Shown piece by piece: positions 61,567 through 64,000 of a DNA stretch of 64,000 bases (the first letter of the stretch is position 1; every line of letters starts with the position of its first letter). The position numbers and the translations under genes were made by a program. The notes beneath the pieces were generated by a model. It was not told where the DNA came from and ran no database searches. It saw nothing but the letters and a program-made list of their open reading frames with translations. Origin of the DNA: Pedobacter chitinilyticus (GTDB taxonomy: Bacteria; Bacteroidota; Bacteroidia; Sphingobacteriales; Sphingobacteriaceae); contig NZ_QMHN01000003.1 in assembly GCF_003313385.1 (NCBI RefSeq), positions 310,001 through 374,000 on the forward strand, read 5' to 3'.

Positions 61567-63153
61567 ATGAGAAAGGTCGATTTTTTAGTCATAGGATCTG
61601 GAATTGCAGGCTTAAGTTTTGCACTTAAAGCCGCCAAATTTGGTAAAGTGTTGATAGTGACCAAATCAAACGAAGATGAGTCGAATACAAAGTATGCCCA
61701 AGGCGGTGTAGCGGTAGTAGTTGATAAATCAGATTCCTTTGAAAAGCATATACAAGATACGTTAATAGCCGGTGATGGATTATGTGATGAAAGCATTGTG
61801 GAAATCGTGGTGAAAGAAGGACCAGAGCGTATACAAGAGATCATTGATTACGGAATTAATTTCGATAAAAATCCAGCAGGAGTATTTGATTTAGCCAAAG
61901 AAGGAGGACATTCTGAACACAGAGTGCTTCATTATAAGGATATTACTGGTTATGAAATTGAAAGTGTTTTGTTGAAGCAAATTCATCAGAATGAGAACAT
62001 CGAGATATTAACGCACTACTTCTGTTTAGAGCTAATTACGCAACACCATTTGGGAAAGCATGTGGATAAGAGTAGTACAGATATCAATTGCTACGGCATA
62101 TATGCCTTTAACACAGAGAGTAACAATGTGGAAAAGATATTGGCAAATGTGACCGTAATGGCTAGTGGTGGTGCAGGACATATTTATGCCAATACTACAA
62201 ATCCGGTAATTGCCACTGGCGACGGTATGGCAATGGTTTACAGAGCCAAGGGAAAAGTTAGGAATATGGAATTTATTCAATTTCACCCAACAGCTTTATA
62301 CCATCCTGGTGAATATCCTTCTTTTTTAATTTCTGAGGCAGTAAGAGGATTTGGTGGCGTATTACGTAGAAGAACTGGTGAAGAATTTATGTACGAATAT
62401 GACGAAAGAGGCTCATTGGCTTCCCGTGATATTGTTGCCCGTGCCATTGATAATGAGATGAAAAAATCGGGTGATGACTTTGTTTATTTAGACATCACGA
62501 TGAGGAGCAAAGCTGATATTCTTAAACATTTTCCTAACATTTATGCTAAGTGTTTGTCCATTGGTATTGATATGACTAAGGATTTTATTCCCGTAACACC
62601 AGCTTGTCATTATATGTGTGGAGGAGTGATGGTTGATGAAGATGGAAAATCATCTATAAATCATTTGTATGCTTGTGGAGAAGTTTCATCAACCGGATTA
62701 CATGGTGCTAATCGTTTGGCTTCCAATTCATTATTAGAAGCAACAGTTTTTGCACATCGTATATTTTTATCAGCGATAGAAAATTATCAGCAGAATATTA
62801 TTCCTGATGATATTCCAGAATGGAACGATAAAGGTGTGATACAATCTAATGAGGATATTTTAGTTACTCACAATTTAAGAGAAACTCAAAAAATTATGAG
62901 TGATTACGTAGGAATTGTACGTTCTGATTTCAGATTGGATAGGGCTTTGAGAAGACTTTATCTATTGTTTGAAGAAACAGAAGAATTTTATAAGAACAAT
63001 AAGGTTTCGGTAAAACTTTGTGAACTACGTAATGTGATCCAGGTGGCTTATATGGTAATAAAATCTGCCATTGCTAGAAAGGAGAGTAGAGGATTGCATT
63101 ATACCACGGATTACCCGAACCATGCAAAAGAATTAGTTGATACTATTATTTAA
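61567..63153 (+). CDS. nadB: L-aspartate oxidase NadB
   Basis: A 528-residue FAD enzyme that oxidises aspartate to iminoaspartate, the substrate of NadA. FAD motif DFLVIGSGIAGLSFALKAAK, then NTKYAQGGVAVV. Active-site region FIQFHPTALYHPG, LISEAVRGFGGVLRR and CGEVSSTGLHGANRLASNSLLEA follow, with a helical C-terminal domain. The start at 61567 gives the standard MRKVDFLVIGSG; the frame stays open upstream to 61453, but that stretch is AT-rich intergenic DNA with no similarity to the family. Confidence 0.96.
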   Translation: MRKVDFLVIGSGIAGLSFALKAAKFGKVLIVTKSNEDESNTKYAQGGVAVVVDKSDSFEKHIQDTLIAGDGLCDESIVEIVVKEGPERIQEIIDYGINFDKNPAGVFDLAKEGGHSEHRVLHYKDITGYEIESVLLKQIHQNENIEILTHYFCLELITQHHLGKHVDKSSTDINCYGIYAFNTESNNVEKILANVTVMASGGAGHIYANTTNPVIATGDGMAMVYRAKGKVRNMEFIQFHPTALYHPGEYPSFLISEAVRGFGGVLRRRTGEEFMYEYDERGSLASRDIVARAIDNEMKKSGDDFVYLDITMRSKADILKHFPNIYAKCLSIGIDMTKDFIPVTPACHYMCGGVMVDEDGKSSINHLYACGEVSSTGLHGANRLASNSLLEATVFAHRIFLSAIENYQQNIIPDDIPEWNDKGVIQSNEDILVTHNLRETQKIMSDYVGIVRSDFRLDRALRRLYLLFEETEEFYKNNKVSVKLCELRNVIQVAYMVIKSAIARKESRGLHYTTDYPNHAKELVDTII

Positions 63154-63161
63154 GTTTACTA

Positions 63162-63215
63162 TCATTCCGACGATAGGAGGAATCTAAAAGAGATCCTTCG
63201 CTACGATCTGAATGA
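63162..63215. repeat. TCATTCCGA-type inverted repeat, copy 4
   Basis: TCATTCCGACGATAGGAGG followed by AATCTAAAAGAGATCCTTCG and CTGAATGA closely matches 35092-35157 in order of blocks. It fills the 78-bp gap between nadB and the carbonic anhydrase gene. Confidence 0.75.
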
Positions 63216-63231
63216 CAAAATAAAAAATAAG

Positions 63232-63744
63232 ATGCCTATAATATTGCCAGTAAAAGGAGTTAGTCCACAATTTGGAAGTGATTGTTTTATAGCACCAAAC
63301 GCTACTATTGTGGGAGATGTTAAAGTTGGAAAAAACTGTTCAATTTGGTTTAATGCAGTAGTTAGGGGAGATGTTAACAGCATTACCATAGGGAGCGAAA
63401 GCAATATCCAAGATGGTGCAGTGATTCATGCAACTTACTTAAAAGCAGCTACTTTCATTGGAAATAGAGTGAATGTTGGACATAATGCCATTGTGCATGG
63501 TTGTACCGTAAAAGATAACGTATTGATTGGGATGGGAGCCATTGTAATGGACCACGCTATTATAGATGAGTATTGTATTATTGCAGCTGGATCCGTGGTA
63601 TTGGAAAATACGATTTGCGAAAGCGGATACATTTATGCGGGAACTCCTGCAAAAAAAATAAAGCCCATTACTGAAGAGCAAAGGGCTTTATTGAATAAGT
63701 TACCTGATAATTATATCATGTACTCAGACTGGTTTAAGTCTTAG
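63232..63744 (+). CDS. Gamma-carbonic-anhydrase family hexapeptide protein
   Basis: A 170-residue left-handed beta-helix protein. Hexapeptide repeats run from FIAPNATIVGDVKVG through VNAGH-like turns. The three zinc-ligand histidines are present: one in GAVIHATYLK and two in NVGHNAIVHGC. CO2 hydration or a related metal-dependent role is expected, although many members are inactive. C-terminal helix EEQRALLNKLPDNYI follows. The stop overlaps that of the convergent partial gene. Confidence 0.92.
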   Translation: MPIILPVKGVSPQFGSDCFIAPNATIVGDVKVGKNCSIWFNAVVRGDVNSITIGSESNIQDGAVIHATYLKAATFIGNRVNVGHNAIVHGCTVKDNVLIGMGAIVMDHAIIDEYCIIAAGSVVLENTICESGYIYAGTPAKKIKPITEEQRALLNKLPDNYIMYSDWFKS

Positions 63745-64000
63745 TTTCCTCCTGGCCGTAGCCTTTGAGCAGAAGGTATAACGGCTGGTTTTACTTCTTT
63801 TTTCTCTTTAGGTTTTGGCGTTGGGAGTGGAGCAACTGATGGAATTTTTATAATTTCAACTCTATCCCAATTTGCTCTGATAGACAGTTCTTTAGGTTCA
63901 AACCAAATGGCTTCTGGCTGTATCCCAGCTTTGATATTACCTGTATCCCAAATGCCATTTTTATTTTCATCATAAACAATCCTACCATAATATACACCCT
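63741..64000 (-). CDS. Ig-like domain protein, 3' end only
   Basis: A minus-strand frame open to the right edge of the window encodes at least 85 residues. VYYGRIVYDENKNGIWDTGN and KAGIQPEAIWFEPKELSIRANWD are typical of the C-terminus of Bacteroidota Ig-like (SbsA/Big-type) envelope proteins, followed by a proline- and lysine-rich tail ending RLRPGGN. The D-N-K-N-G-x-W-D pattern resembles a calcium-binding turn. Start and full length lie outside the window. Confidence 0.7.
   Translation of the reverse strand, partial: GVYYGRIVYDENKNGIWDTGNIKAGIQPEAIWFEPKELSIRANWDRVEIIKIPSVAPLPTPKPKEKKEVKPAVIPSAQRLRPGGN

Overview
The window reads as chromosomal DNA of a Bacteroidota bacterium, most likely a Sphingobacteriaceae member close to Pedobacter. 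Grounds: a SusC/SusD pair with a DUF5017 lipoprotein, Bacteroidota-type promoter motifs (TANNTTTG), almost no Shine-Dalgarno sequences, several TTG/GTG starts, AT-rich DNA, and families largely confined to this phylum (DUF4920, DUF3078, COX24-type mini ribosomal protein). I recognise no tRNA, rRNA, CRISPR array, insertion sequence or prophage.

Layout. 1-4.7 kb: housekeeping genes (TPR protein fragment, tiny bS22/mS38-like protein, RNase G, RadA, DUF4920 protein). 4.9-25.2 kb: a glycan utilisation locus. A first operon holds an unknown secreted protein, an esterase and a GH20 hexosaminidase. It converges on a ROK repressor, which is divergent from a second operon of about 15 kb: NAGPA-type phosphodiester glycosidase, secreted FAD oxidoreductase, SusC, SusD, DUF5017 lipoprotein, NagX-like (DUF5009) membrane protein, AmpG-like MFS transporter, two SGNH esterases, a DUF4434 TIM barrel and an AGE-family 2-epimerase. 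My reading is capture and breakdown of an N-acetylhexosamine-containing, ester- and possibly phosphate-decorated glycan: outer-membrane import, periplasmic trimming, inner-membrane transport, and cytosolic cleavage and epimerisation. No sialidase, sialate lyase, amino-sugar kinase, NagA or NagB lies in the window, so the substrate is unassigned.

25.6-28.2 kb: ECF sigma factor, anti-sigma-like protein and a QYG-repeat secreted protein. 28.5-39.0 kb: RuvX, O-methyltransferase, two glucosaminidase/LysM proteins, a tiny HExxH membrane protein, DUF3078 protein, Ffh, YbjQ-like protein, a split TPR/LuxR pair and a Tsp/Prc protease. 39.2-53.3 kb: DsbA/FrnE-like protein, M14 peptidase, a cobalamin riboswitch with metE, thioesterase, CdsA, CPBP protease, DusB, ApaG, AraC regulator, glyoxalase-like protein, zinc peptidase and FAD oxidoreductase. 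53.3-61.1 kb: mostly minus-strand genes (unknown protein, PurU, glycosyltransferase, ThiL, S41 protease, NadA) plus RmuC. 61.6-64 kb: NadB, gamma carbonic anhydrase and the 3' end of an Ig-like protein.

The 467-bp gap between the divergent nadA and nadB genes is very AT-rich and has one perfect and several near DnaA boxes; it is a candidate replication origin. Gene-free stretches elsewhere hold dispersed inverted repeats of at least three families.
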